A DNA stretch of 50,529 nucleotides from Flavobacteriaceae bacterium (GTDB lineage Bacteria > Bacteroidota > Bacteroidia > Flavobacteriales > Flavobacteriaceae): positions 1 through 50,529 of the forward strand of contig JABHGH010000061.1 of NCBI GenBank assembly GCA_018672145.1, read 5' to 3'. The notes below the pieces were generated by a model that saw nothing but the letters and a program-made list of their open reading frames with translations, made no database searches and was not told the origin of the DNA. Shown here in pieces: positions 42,991 to 50,529 of the stretch. Position numbers and translations under genes: made by a program. The first letter of the stretch is position 1. The number at the start of each line of letters is the position of its first letter.

Positions 42991-43443
42991 ATGCGAACAA
43001 AAACTATCGATCATGTCCTACGTGCAACGTGGCAGGCCGTTTCTAAAATGTACAATGAAGAAGCGTCAAAATATGGAGCTTCAATGGCAACAGGCTTAGC
43101 TTTATTAAGCATTGACACCGAGGAAGGAGTTCCCTCCACTTCACTAGGCCCTAGAATGGGCATGGAAGCAACAAGTTTGTCACGCACACTTAAAACAATG
43201 GAGAATCAAGGGTTGATAAGACGCGAGCCGAACCCAGAAGATGGACGAGGAGTACTTATAAGACTGACAAAAGATGGTTTAGAAAAAAGATCAATGTCCA
43301 AAGAAGTCGTTAAACAATTCAACAGGGCTATCACGCAAACGATAAGTCCTGAAGAACTAGAAGCTTTTTATAAAGTTGCAGAAGTCATTTTGACTAAACT
43401 TCATAATAAATCAATTTTCGTAACACCCCAAATACAATTGTAA
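42991..43443 (+). CDS. MarR family transcriptional regulator
   Basis: 150 residues with a winged helix-turn-helix: GVPSTSLGPRMGMEATSLSR is the HTH, where SLSRTLKTMENQGLIRREPN is the recognition helix leading into the wing, and DGRGVLIRLTKDG forms the wing. The flanking helices would make the dimer. As the first gene of the operon with the beta-oxidation enzymes (its TAA overlaps the next ATG by one base), it is very likely a sensor of fatty acyl-CoA or a related metabolite that represses this operon, by analogy with other fatty-acid regulators; the ligand is not visible from sequence. Confidence 0.93.
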   Translation: MRTKTIDHVLRATWQAVSKMYNEEASKYGASMATGLALLSIDTEEGVPSTSLGPRMGMEATSLSRTLKTMENQGLIRREPNPEDGRGVLIRLTKDGLEKRSMSKEVVKQFNRAITQTISPEELEAFYKVAEVILTKLHNKSIFVTPQIQL

Positions 43444-45851
43444 TGAATAAACGAAGAATTTCAAAAATCGCTGTCATCGGATCGGGTATCATGGGATCCG
43501 GTATCGCCTGTCATTTTGCAAATATTGGTGTAGAAGTACTCTTGCTTGATATGGCGCCAAACGAGCTTACCGACAAAGAAAAAACTAGTGGGTTACAACT
43601 CACAGACCAGGTCGTTCGAAACCGTATCGTTAATAGCAATTTGCTGAAAGCAATAAAATCCAACCCAGCCCCCCTTTATCACAATGATTTTAAGAATCGC
43701 ATTCGCACAGGTAACCTGAATGATGATTTGTCAAAGATTGCAGACGTAGACTGGATTATTGAGGTTGTCGTTGAACGACTCGATATCAAACAAAAGGTCT
43801 TTGAACAAATCGAAAAACATCGAACGGCTGGAACCTTAATTACCTCCAACACTTCTGGCATTCCTATCGCCATGATGAATAAAGGACGATCGGAAGATTT
43901 TCAACAACACTTTGCCGTGACGCACTTCTTCAATCCTCCGCGTTACTTAAAACTCTTTGAAGTGATTCCAGGTCCAAACTGCCTGCCTGACGTTACCTCC
44001 TTTTTAATGGATTACGGAAGAACTTTTTTGGGGAAAAGTGCTGTCTTAGCAAAAGACACCCCAGCCTTTATTGGAAATCGAATTGGCATTTTTTGTATCC
44101 AAAGTCTCTTTCATCAGGTTAAAGACATGGGGCTAACAGTAGAAGAAATAGACAAACTGACTGGTCCAGTCATCGGACGACCAAAATCGGCAACCTTTCG
44201 AACTGTGGATGTTGTTGGGCTTGACACCTTAGTACATGTAGCCACTGGTCTTTATGAAAACTGTAAAAAAGATGAGCGTCGCGAGGTGTTTACACTCCCC
44301 TCTTTCATTTCCAAAATGATGGAAAACCAATGGATGGGTTCGAAAAGCGGCCAAGGGTTTTATAAAAAGGTAAAGAATGACAATGGAAAATCTGAAATTC
44401 TAACCTTAGACCTTGATACACTTGAATACAGAACTAAGAAACGAGCAAAATTTGCAACTTTAGAAAAAACCAAAACAGTTGACAACCTCAAAGAACGCTA
44501 TCCCATACTTATTGATGGAGACGATAAGGCAGCGCAATTCTACAGAAAGAATTTTGGAGAATTGTTTGCCTACATTCAGCATCGAATCCCCGAAATTTCA
44601 GATGAAATATACCGCATTGATGATGCGATGAAAGCTGGTTTTGGGTGGACACATGGTCCTTTTGAGCTATGGGACAGCGTTGGGCTTAAAACTGGTGTAA
44701 TGCTCATCGAGGAAGCAGGGCATACACCTGCTGAATGGGTTCTAAAAATGGTCGAGGGGGATCACTTGGGTTTTTATGAGCTAAGCAATGGACAGCTATG
44801 CTTCTATAATATCCCTAAAAAGAAAATGTCAGCCATACCAGGTCAGAATAGTTTTGTCATTCTCGACAATATCCGAAAGGAAAACACCGTATGGAAAAAT
44901 CAAGAATGCTCACTTGTTGACCTAGGCGATGGCGTTCTTAATATAGAGTTTCATTCCAAAATGAATACCATCGGAGCTGGCGTGTTGCAAGGCATCAATA
45001 AAGGAGTAGAAGTTGCAGAAAAAGAATTTCAAGCACTTGTTGTAGGAAACCAAGGGACAAATTTTTCAGCTGGTGCAAACATCGGCATGATTTTTATGCT
45101 GGCCATTGAACAAGAGTATGACGAACTGAACATGGCCATCAAATACTTTCAAGACACAATGATGAGAATGCGCTATTCGTCTGTTCCCACGGTAGCTGCG
45201 CCACACACACTCACCTTAGGAGGCGGTTGTGAGCTGTGTTTGCATGCCGATAAAGTCGTTGCTGCCGCAGAAACCTATATTGGATTGGTTGAGTTTGGCG
45301 TTGGTGTTATCCCAGGCGGTGGTGGCTCCAAGGAGATGACACTTCGTGCGTCGGATTCGTTACGAAAAAATGATGTTGAGCTCAACGTGCTCCAAGAGTA
45401 CTTTCTCACCATTGGCATGGCAAAAGTTGCAAAATCTGCACACGAAGCGTATGATTTGGGTATTTTACAAAAAGGAAAAGACCTCGTGGTCACAAACAGT
45501 GCCCAGCAAATAGCGATCGCAAAAAAACATGCTCTTCTTCTTGCCGAGGCTGGCTACACACAACCTATTAAGCGTACCGACGTAAAAGTGTTGGGCAAAC
45601 AAGCCCTTGGGATGTTTCTCGTAGGGACTGACTCTATGGAGGTAGCGAACTACATTTCAGAACACGACAAGAAAATTGCAAACAAATTGGCTTATGTCAT
45701 GGCTGGCGGTGATTTATCACAAGCCTCCTATGTTTCTGAAGAATATCTGCTCGATCTTGAGCGAGAAGCATTCTTATCGCTTTGTACCGAACGAAAAACA
45801 CTAGAGCGCATTCAACATATGCTAAAAACTGGTAAACCTTTAAGAAACTAA
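43443..45851 (+). CDS. 3-hydroxyacyl-CoA dehydrogenase / enoyl-CoA hydratase fusion
   Basis: 802 residues. The N-terminal half is the NAD-dependent dehydrogenase: Rossmann AVIGSGIMGSGIACHFANIG (about 9-28), SNTSGIPI and the catalytic His in THFFNPPRYLKLFEVIPG, with its C-terminal helical domains to about 460. The C-terminal half (about 490-720) is a crotonase: oxyanion segment NFSAGANIG (about 539), GGGCELCLHAD and YIGLVEFGVGVIPGGGG, keeping both glutamates needed for hydration. This order, dehydrogenase first, is the reverse of E. coli FadB and matches the FadN type. It catalyses hydration and NAD-dependent oxidation, the second and third beta-oxidation steps. It starts on the MarR stop (TAATG) and is followed after 3 nt by the thiolase. 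Confidence 0.94.
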   Translation: MNKRRISKIAVIGSGIMGSGIACHFANIGVEVLLLDMAPNELTDKEKTSGLQLTDQVVRNRIVNSNLLKAIKSNPAPLYHNDFKNRIRTGNLNDDLSKIADVDWIIEVVVERLDIKQKVFEQIEKHRTAGTLITSNTSGIPIAMMNKGRSEDFQQHFAVTHFFNPPRYLKLFEVIPGPNCLPDVTSFLMDYGRTFLGKSAVLAKDTPAFIGNRIGIFCIQSLFHQVKDMGLTVEEIDKLTGPVIGRPKSATFRTVDVVGLDTLVHVATGLYENCKKDERREVFTLPSFISKMMENQWMGSKSGQGFYKKVKNDNGKSEILTLDLDTLEYRTKKRAKFATLEKTKTVDNLKERYPILIDGDDKAAQFYRKNFGELFAYIQHRIPEISDEIYRIDDAMKAGFGWTHGPFELWDSVGLKTGVMLIEEAGHTPAEWVLKMVEGDHLGFYELSNGQLCFYNIPKKKMSAIPGQNSFVILDNIRKENTVWKNQECSLVDLGDGVLNIEFHSKMNTIGAGVLQGINKGVEVAEKEFQALVVGNQGTNFSAGANIGMIFMLAIEQEYDELNMAIKYFQDTMMRMRYSSVPTVAAPHTLTLGGGCELCLHADKVVAAAETYIGLVEFGVGVIPGGGGSKEMTLRASDSLRKNDVELNVLQEYFLTIGMAKVAKSAHEAYDLGILQKGKDLVVTNSAQQIAIAKKHALLLAEAGYTQPIKRTDVKVLGKQALGMFLVGTDSMEVANYISEHDKKIANKLAYVMAGGDLSQASYVSEEYLLDLEREAFLSLCTERKTLERIQHMLKTGKPLRN

Positions 45852-45854
45852 CGC

Positions 45855-47036
45855 ATGAAAACAACCTACATCGTACGAGCACACCGCACAGCGGTAGGAA
45901 AAGCACCAAGAGGTCTTTTTCGGTTTAAACGTCCTGACGAACTCGCCGCAGAAACCATCGAACACATGATGGGAACTCTCCCAGGTTTCGATCCAACAGA
46001 TATTGATGATGTACTCATCGGAAACGCTATGCCTGAAGCCGAACAAGGGCTCAACATGGCGCGACTCATTTCTTTAATGGGATTAAAGACCAATGATGTA
46101 CCTGGTGTAACAATAAATAGATATTGTGCTTCAGGAATCGAGACTATAGCTATGGCTGCCGCTAAAATTCAATCTGGAATGGCAGAATGTATTATAGCTG
46201 GTGGTGTGGAAAGCATGAGTTTTATTCCTATGGGTGGTTATAAACCAGCACCCGACTACAGAGCTGCTAAACAAGGAAATGAAGACTATTATTGGGGAAT
46301 GGGGCTCACAGCAGAAGCCGTAGCAAACCAATATAAGGTCTCAAGAGAGGACCAAGATGTGTTTGCTTATCAATCACACCAAAAAGCACTAAACGCACAA
46401 AAAACAGGGGCGTTTAATGATCAAATTGTGCCCATTGAAATCGAAGAGACCTACGTGGATGACAGTGGTAAAAAGGCAACGAGAATCTATACGGTTGATC
46501 GGGACGAAGGTCCACGCGCAAACACAAGTATCGAAGCACTTGCCAAGTTACGTCCAGTCTTTGCTAGCAATGGATCCGTAACGGCTGGTAATTCGTCGCA
46601 AACAAGCGATGGCGCAGCAATTGTGCTAATGATGACTGAGGAAATGGTCAAAAAACACAACCTCACTCCTATCGCTCGCCTAGTGAGTTACGCAACTGCT
46701 GGCGTTCCACCCAAAATCATGGGCATTGGCCCAGTTGCAGCCATCCCAAAAGCATTGCAACAAGCAGACCTAAAACTCAAAGACATTGAGTTGATTGAGT
46801 TGAATGAAGCATTTGCAGCGCAGTCTTTAGCAGTGATCCGTGAACTTGACATCAACCCTGATGTTGTCAACGTAAATGGAGGTGCTATTGCACTTGGTCA
46901 TCCCCTTGGGTGTACAGGAACTAAGCTTTCCGTTCAGCTATTTGATGAAATGCGAAAGCGCAAGCAAAAATATGGCATGGTGACTATGTGTGTCGGGACT
47001 GGACAAGGTGCCGCTGGAATTTTTGAATTGATATAG
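45855..47036 (+). CDS. Acetyl-CoA C-acyltransferase (3-ketoacyl-CoA thiolase)
   Basis: 393 residues, standard thiolase II length. The nucleophile is Cys91 in NRYCASG, with the base pair His349 in ALGHPLG and Cys379 in TMCVGTGQGAAG, corresponding to the FadA residues. It carries out the last beta-oxidation step, thiolysis of 3-ketoacyl-CoA. Its place between the fused dehydrogenase/hydratase (3-nt gap) and the acyl-CoA dehydrogenase (4-nt gap) supports a degradative rather than biosynthetic thiolase. Confidence 0.95.
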   Translation: MKTTYIVRAHRTAVGKAPRGLFRFKRPDELAAETIEHMMGTLPGFDPTDIDDVLIGNAMPEAEQGLNMARLISLMGLKTNDVPGVTINRYCASGIETIAMAAAKIQSGMAECIIAGGVESMSFIPMGGYKPAPDYRAAKQGNEDYYWGMGLTAEAVANQYKVSREDQDVFAYQSHQKALNAQKTGAFNDQIVPIEIEETYVDDSGKKATRIYTVDRDEGPRANTSIEALAKLRPVFASNGSVTAGNSSQTSDGAAIVLMMTEEMVKKHNLTPIARLVSYATAGVPPKIMGIGPVAAIPKALQQADLKLKDIELIELNEAFAAQSLAVIRELDINPDVVNVNGGAIALGHPLGCTGTKLSVQLFDEMRKRKQKYGMVTMCVGTGQGAAGIFELI

Positions 47037-47040
47037 AATT

Positions 47041-48843
47041 ATGGAAACAAAAGAAATCATAAGTACACGCGGAGGTGCTTTTTTATTACAAGAAACGCTC
47101 CCAGAAAACATCTTCACACCCGAAGATTTTAGCGAAGAGCAACAGATGATGCGTGATGCCGTAAAGGAATTTATCGATCGGGAAGTCTGGCCCAACAAAC
47201 ACCGCTTTGAACAAAAAGACTACGACTTCACTTTTGAATTGATGCGCAAAGCTGGTGAGCTTGGCTTTTTGGGGGTTGGTGTACCAGAAGCATACGGAGG
47301 TCTTGAAATGGGATTTGTATCAACAATGCTTGTCTGTGACTACTTTTCAGGGGCGACAGGGTCACTTTCCACCGCCTATGGAGCGCATACAGGCATTGGT
47401 ATCATGCCAATCGTTTTATATGGAACCGAAGAGCAAAAGAAAAAATATGTGCCTAAGCTCGCTTCAGGTGAAGAAATTGGTTGCTATTGTCTTACCGAAC
47501 CAGGGGCAGGATCGGACGCAAATAGCGGAAAAACCAAAGCGGTGCTTTCAGAAGATGGCACACATTATAAAATCAGTGGGCAAAAAATATGGATTTCGAA
47601 TGCAGGGTATGCTAGTGTGATGATTGTATTTGCACGAATTGAAGATGATAAAAATATCACAGGATTTATCGTTTCTAATGACCCAGAAAATGGAATTTCC
47701 ATGGGTGAAGAGGAACATAAACTGGGGATTCACGCCTCTTCAACAAGGCAGGTGTTTTTTAGCGAAACCAAAGTGCCCGTAGAAAATATGCTTTCTGAGC
47801 GTGGGAACGGATTTAAAATCGCGATGAACGCTTTGAATGTGGGTCGCATCAAACTTGCCGTTGCTTGTATCGATGCTCAACGACGTGCTGTGAGTGAAAG
47901 TGTTCGTTATGCCAATGAGAGAATCCAGTTCAAAACTCCGATTAGTCAGTTTGGAGCAATCAAACAAAAAATCGCCAATATGGCTACAAACTGTTATGTT
48001 GGTGAATCGGGATGTTATCGAGCGGCCAAAGATATCGAGGATCGAATAGCCATCCGCTCCGAATCAGAAATAAGTCATCAAGAAGCAGAGCTGAAAGGAG
48101 TCGAAGAGTATGTAATTGAATGTTCCATTTTAAAAGTGGCTGTATCTGAGCATACGCAAGACTGCACTGATGAGGGAGTTCAGATTTTTGGTGGGATGGG
48201 CTATTCTGCTGATATGCCTATGGAGTCCGCTTGGCGGGATGCCAGGATTTCTCGGATTTATGAGGGAACCAATGAAATCAATCGCATGCTCACAGTTGGA
48301 ATGCTGATCAAAAAAGCCATGAAAGGGCACCTTGATTTGATTGGTCCTGCAACTGCCGTTGGGGAGGAACTCTTGGGTGTGCCATCATTCGACGTTCCAG
48401 ATTTTACAGAACCCTTAAGTGAGGAAAAATCAATCCTTAAAAACCTGAAAAAGGTATTTTTGATGATCGCAGGTTCTGGTGTCCAAAAGTACGGAACCGA
48501 CCTCGAGAAACATCAGCAGCTATTGTTGGCTGTTTCTGATATATTGATTGAAATCTATCTGGTCGAATCGGCCATACTTCGAACGGAAAAGAATATCAAT
48601 CGATATGGGCTAGACACACAAGACATGCAGTTGGCCATGACAAAACTCTATCTCTTCCAAGCCGTTGAGAAAATACAATCTAAAGGTAAAGAGGCCATCA
48701 TTTCATCTGCTGAAGGAGATGAGCAAAAAATGCTTCTAATGGGATTAAAGCGCTTTACAAAATATGTTAATCATCCAAATGTGATTAGCTTACGTGAACA
48801 AGTCGCCGATAAAGTAATTGCCGAAAATAAATATTGTTTTTAG
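47041..48843 (+). CDS. Acyl-CoA dehydrogenase
   Basis: 600 residues, longer than the ~380-residue classical enzymes because of a C-terminal helical extension (about 430-600), as in VLCAD-like and many Bacteroidota members. The flavin and substrate motifs are present: YCLTEPGAGSDANSGKTKA (about 152-170), KIWISNAGYASVMIVFARI, QIFGGMGYSADMPME and DARISRIYEGTNEINRML. An N-terminal lead FLLQETLPENIFTPEDF precedes the family's domain. It catalyses the first beta-oxidation step with FAD; electrons would pass to ETF, whose genes are not in the window. It is the last gene of the operon. Confidence 0.95.
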   Translation: METKEIISTRGGAFLLQETLPENIFTPEDFSEEQQMMRDAVKEFIDREVWPNKHRFEQKDYDFTFELMRKAGELGFLGVGVPEAYGGLEMGFVSTMLVCDYFSGATGSLSTAYGAHTGIGIMPIVLYGTEEQKKKYVPKLASGEEIGCYCLTEPGAGSDANSGKTKAVLSEDGTHYKISGQKIWISNAGYASVMIVFARIEDDKNITGFIVSNDPENGISMGEEEHKLGIHASSTRQVFFSETKVPVENMLSERGNGFKIAMNALNVGRIKLAVACIDAQRRAVSESVRYANERIQFKTPISQFGAIKQKIANMATNCYVGESGCYRAAKDIEDRIAIRSESEISHQEAELKGVEEYVIECSILKVAVSEHTQDCTDEGVQIFGGMGYSADMPMESAWRDARISRIYEGTNEINRMLTVGMLIKKAMKGHLDLIGPATAVGEELLGVPSFDVPDFTEPLSEEKSILKNLKKVFLMIAGSGVQKYGTDLEKHQQLLLAVSDILIEIYLVESAILRTEKNINRYGLDTQDMQLAMTKLYLFQAVEKIQSKGKEAIISSAEGDEQKMLLMGLKRFTKYVNHPNVISLREQVADKVIAENKYCF

Positions 48844-48971
48844 GAATATCTCTGAATAGATAATTAACGCAAAGCGCATAAATTTGTTATCTTAGTCTTT
48901 GAAAGACATAAGCAAATGGCAGGTTTCCCAAATCGTTTTGTGTTTCCATAAATAAAATATCTTTTTGATTT

Positions 48972-49820
48972 ATGATTTCTTTTCTTAAGGATACATTTTC
49001 TATTTTCTTTAGAAGCAACCCCTTTCAAAATGGTGCTGCTCTCGCCTACTACGCTGTGTTTTCGCTTTTACCCATGATCATCATCATTACTGTTGTTCTG
49101 GGCTACTTTTTTGGTGAAAAAGAGGTTTCAGACGAAATCTATGCACAATTCAACGATACCCTTGGAGCGGACGCATCCAAACAAATTCAAGAAATTGTAA
49201 GCCATCAGAAAGTTCATCAGAACAGTGCTTTGGCAACCAGCGTTGGGTTTTTGATTCTTGGATTGTCTTCCTCCGCTATGCTTCGTCAACTTCATCATTT
49301 TTTTAATCGCATATGGAGAATTAAAGTCAAGCGAAAGCGAGAAGTTCAGAATTATTTGTTCAAGCAATTCATATCGTTTACCCTACTTATTGGGCTTGTC
49401 TTTTTTGTGCTAGTCAGTACAAGTGTCAGCAGTTATTTATTGGAATACAGTGATCGTTTAAGCAGCAGCTATTCGTTTACCTATGGTTATGAATTGGTCG
49501 TTTCATTTATTGTGCTAGGCACCATTTTTACCTTGATGTTTAGTGCCTTGAGTGATGCCATCATACACTGGAAGCCAGCCGTTTTAGGGGGTGTGTTTAC
49601 AGCATTTTTGTTTTCGATTGGAAAAACCATCATTGGATATATCCTGACCACCATGCATATCGATAGTATCTTCGGTTCGGCGAGTGTATTGGCAATTCTG
49701 ATGCTATGGGTGTACTACACCTCGCAAATCATCTTTTTTGGTGCTGCTTTTATTGATGTCATCAGCGATAGAATGGGATATCAAATTCGACCAAACAAAC
49801 TCGGGGTTAAAATTGAGTAG
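48972..49820 (+). CDS. YihY/virulence factor BrkB family membrane protein
   Basis: 282 residues with six predicted membrane segments. The N-terminal NPFQNGAALAYYAVFSLLPM and the C-terminal SIFGSASVLAILMLWVYYTS with GAAFIDV are the family signatures. Members were long mislabelled ribonuclease BN; they are inner-membrane proteins of uncertain function. The gene stands alone, 128 nt after the beta-oxidation operon. Its leader contains a GTCTTT-G-AAAGAC inverted repeat (48895-48907). It converges on the cysteine synthase-family gene across 139 nt holding two AT-rich hairpins. Confidence 0.93.
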   Translation: MISFLKDTFSIFFRSNPFQNGAALAYYAVFSLLPMIIIITVVLGYFFGEKEVSDEIYAQFNDTLGADASKQIQEIVSHQKVHQNSALATSVGFLILGLSSSAMLRQLHHFFNRIWRIKVKRKREVQNYLFKQFISFTLLIGLVFFVLVSTSVSSYLLEYSDRLSSSYSFTYGYELVVSFIVLGTIFTLMFSALSDAIIHWKPAVLGGVFTAFLFSIGKTIIGYILTTMHIDSIFGSASVLAILMLWVYYTSQIIFFGAAFIDVISDRMGYQIRPNKLGVKIE

Positions 49821-49951
49821 TTATTTCTTATGAATTGATTTAGCTTACTCTACTATTTTAACCACCATAATTGAGTAGTATATATTTACAAAAAAAGCGT
49901 TTTTTTTGTTTTATATTTTTGATATTCTGCATATTTTTTTGAACTAGTCTT

Positions 49952-49979
49952 AAAAAGGGTTATTCCAAAAACCCTTTTT
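49952..49979 (-). terminator. Intrinsic terminator overlapping the cysteine synthase-family stop
   Basis: AAAAAGGGTT (49952-49961) and AACCCTTTTT (49970-49979) are perfect 10-base arms around an 8-nt loop; on the reverse strand the hairpin ends in TTTTT. The stop codon (49960-49962) and last codons of the gene are inside it. A further A7-GCG-T8 hairpin at 49890-49907 could serve yihY or both genes. Confidence 0.7.
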
Positions 49980-50529
49980 CACGCATCCAGTCGTCATTGT
50001 AAATTTTGCTAACATAACGACTCCCTGAGTCGTGTAGCAATACCACCACGACATCATCTTTGGTGAAATGATGTTTTAATTGCAACACGCCTTTAACTGC
50101 AGCACCACAGGAATTTCCAGCAAATATGCCTTCTTCACGAGCCAACTTACGAGAGTAAACGGCAGCGTCTTTATCAGTGACTTTTTCAAAAGCATCAATT
50201 AGTTCAAAGTCCACATTCTCTGGCAGAATGTCCTCACCAATGCCCTCAGTGATATATGGGTAAATTTCTTTTTCGTCGAAAACCCCCGTTTCATGGTATT
50301 TTTTAAACACAGAACCATAGGTATCAATCCCCCATACTTTGATTGCTGGGTTTTTCTCCTTGAGGTATTTGGATACGCCAGATATTGTTCCGCCAGTGCC
50401 TACCCCAACAACAAAATGAGTGATTTTACCTTCCGTTTGTTCCCATATTTCAGGGCCTGTTTGTTCATAGTGAGCAACCGCATTAGACGGGTTATCATAT
50501 TGGTTTACGTACCAAGCATTGGGGGTTTC
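49960..50529 (-). CDS. PLP-dependent cysteine synthase family protein (5' truncated)
   Basis: The C-terminal 189 residues; the gene runs off the right edge of the window. Reading from the edge: NAWYVNQYDNPSNAVAHYEQ, then TGPEIWEQ and the PLP phosphate-binding loop VVGVGTGGTISGVSKYL, followed by VWGIDTYGS, EGIGEDILPENVD and GIFAGNSCGAAVKG. These are the fold-type II features of CysK/CysM and cystathionine beta-synthase. It makes cysteine from an activated serine and sulfide, or cystathionine from serine and homocysteine; the EGIGEDILPENVD pattern fits CBS-like members slightly better. The PLP lysine would lie in the missing part. No C-terminal CBS-domain pair follows, since the stop comes at the end of the catalytic domain. 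Confidence 0.92.
   Translation of the reverse strand, partial: ETPNAWYVNQYDNPSNAVAHYEQTGPEIWEQTEGKITHFVVGVGTGGTISGVSKYLKEKNPAIKVWGIDTYGSVFKKYHETGVFDEKEIYPYITEGIGEDILPENVDFELIDAFEKVTDKDAAVYSRKLAREEGIFAGNSCGAAVKGVLQLKHHFTKDDVVVVLLHDSGSRYVSKIYNDDWMREKGFLE

Noticed and set aside
48895..48907. GTCTTT-G-AAAGAC inverted repeat in the yihY leader as an operator
   Set aside because: Short arms in AT-rich DNA with no clear promoter alignment; mentioned in the gene entry but too weak to claim as a site.
1..50529. CRISPR arrays, insertion sequences, prophage or integrative elements
   Set aside because: I found no regularly spaced repeats, transposase, integrase or phage structural genes, and no tRNA-flanking direct repeat at the tRNA-Met; neighbouring genes are all core functions.

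Overview
This 50.5 kb window is ordinary, gene-dense chromosome from a member of the Bacteroidota, most likely the family Flavobacteriaceae. The evidence for that placement is: low-to-moderate GC; repeated TAnnTTTG promoter elements just upstream of genes; a TonB-dependent receptor; gene families typical of the group (DUF4199, DUF4252, DUF6580, GlmU-family protein, a START-like protein beside a class IV aminotransferase); a long-form PurL; and a CarB of about 950 residues. I cannot name the genus. I see no insertion sequence, prophage, integrase, CRISPR array, toxin-antitoxin pair or defence island, and base and codon use look uniform.

Layout. 1-5.1 kb: the end of a NadR/Ttd14-like ATPase, then recQ, fmt and yqgE in a tight forward run, converging on a class IV aminotransferase and START-like pair. 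5.2-11.4 kb: tRNA-Met(CAU) and galE forward; then hisS, the ribosomal operon rpsF-rpsR-rplI, and priA on the reverse strand. 11.5-14.8 kb: rlmH, an ITP/XTP pyrophosphatase, a secreted carboxypeptidase-regulatory-like protein and purB. 14.8-19.6 kb: envelope genes (DUF4252 protein, S41 lipoprotein protease, a BtuB-type TonB receptor behind a clear cobalamin riboswitch, and a divergent DUF6580 membrane protein). 19.6-26.5 kb: rmuC, carB, rpmH (52 codons), a small TPR-like membrane protein, a lytic transglycosylase, an alpha/beta hydrolase and a small GNAT-like protein.

26.5-37.4 kb: mtaB, a divergent family 5 solute-binding lipoprotein, a GlmU-family left-handed beta-helix protein, rpmE2, a DUF4199 membrane protein, a GT2 glycosyltransferase, a phosphohexomutase, an MsbA-like ABC exporter and an RsmB-type RNA methyltransferase. 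37.5-41.1 kb: purL. 41.2-48.8 kb: a fatty-acid degradation locus made of a long-chain acyl-CoA ligase, then a probable operon of a MarR regulator, a fused 3-hydroxyacyl-CoA dehydrogenase/enoyl-CoA hydratase, a thiolase and an acyl-CoA dehydrogenase. Together these cover activation and all four beta-oxidation steps. The window closes with a YihY membrane protein and the 3' part of a cysteine synthase-family gene on the reverse strand.

I did not find a convincing undescribed multi-gene system. The better leads are small: the B12 riboswitch with its DUF6580 neighbour, four convergent gene pairs that share exactly four bases at their stop codons, a divergent pair that both appear to start at TTG eleven bases apart, a candidate MarR operator in front of the beta-oxidation operon, a degenerate GNAT protein, and several unexplained inverted or direct repeats in intergenic DNA.
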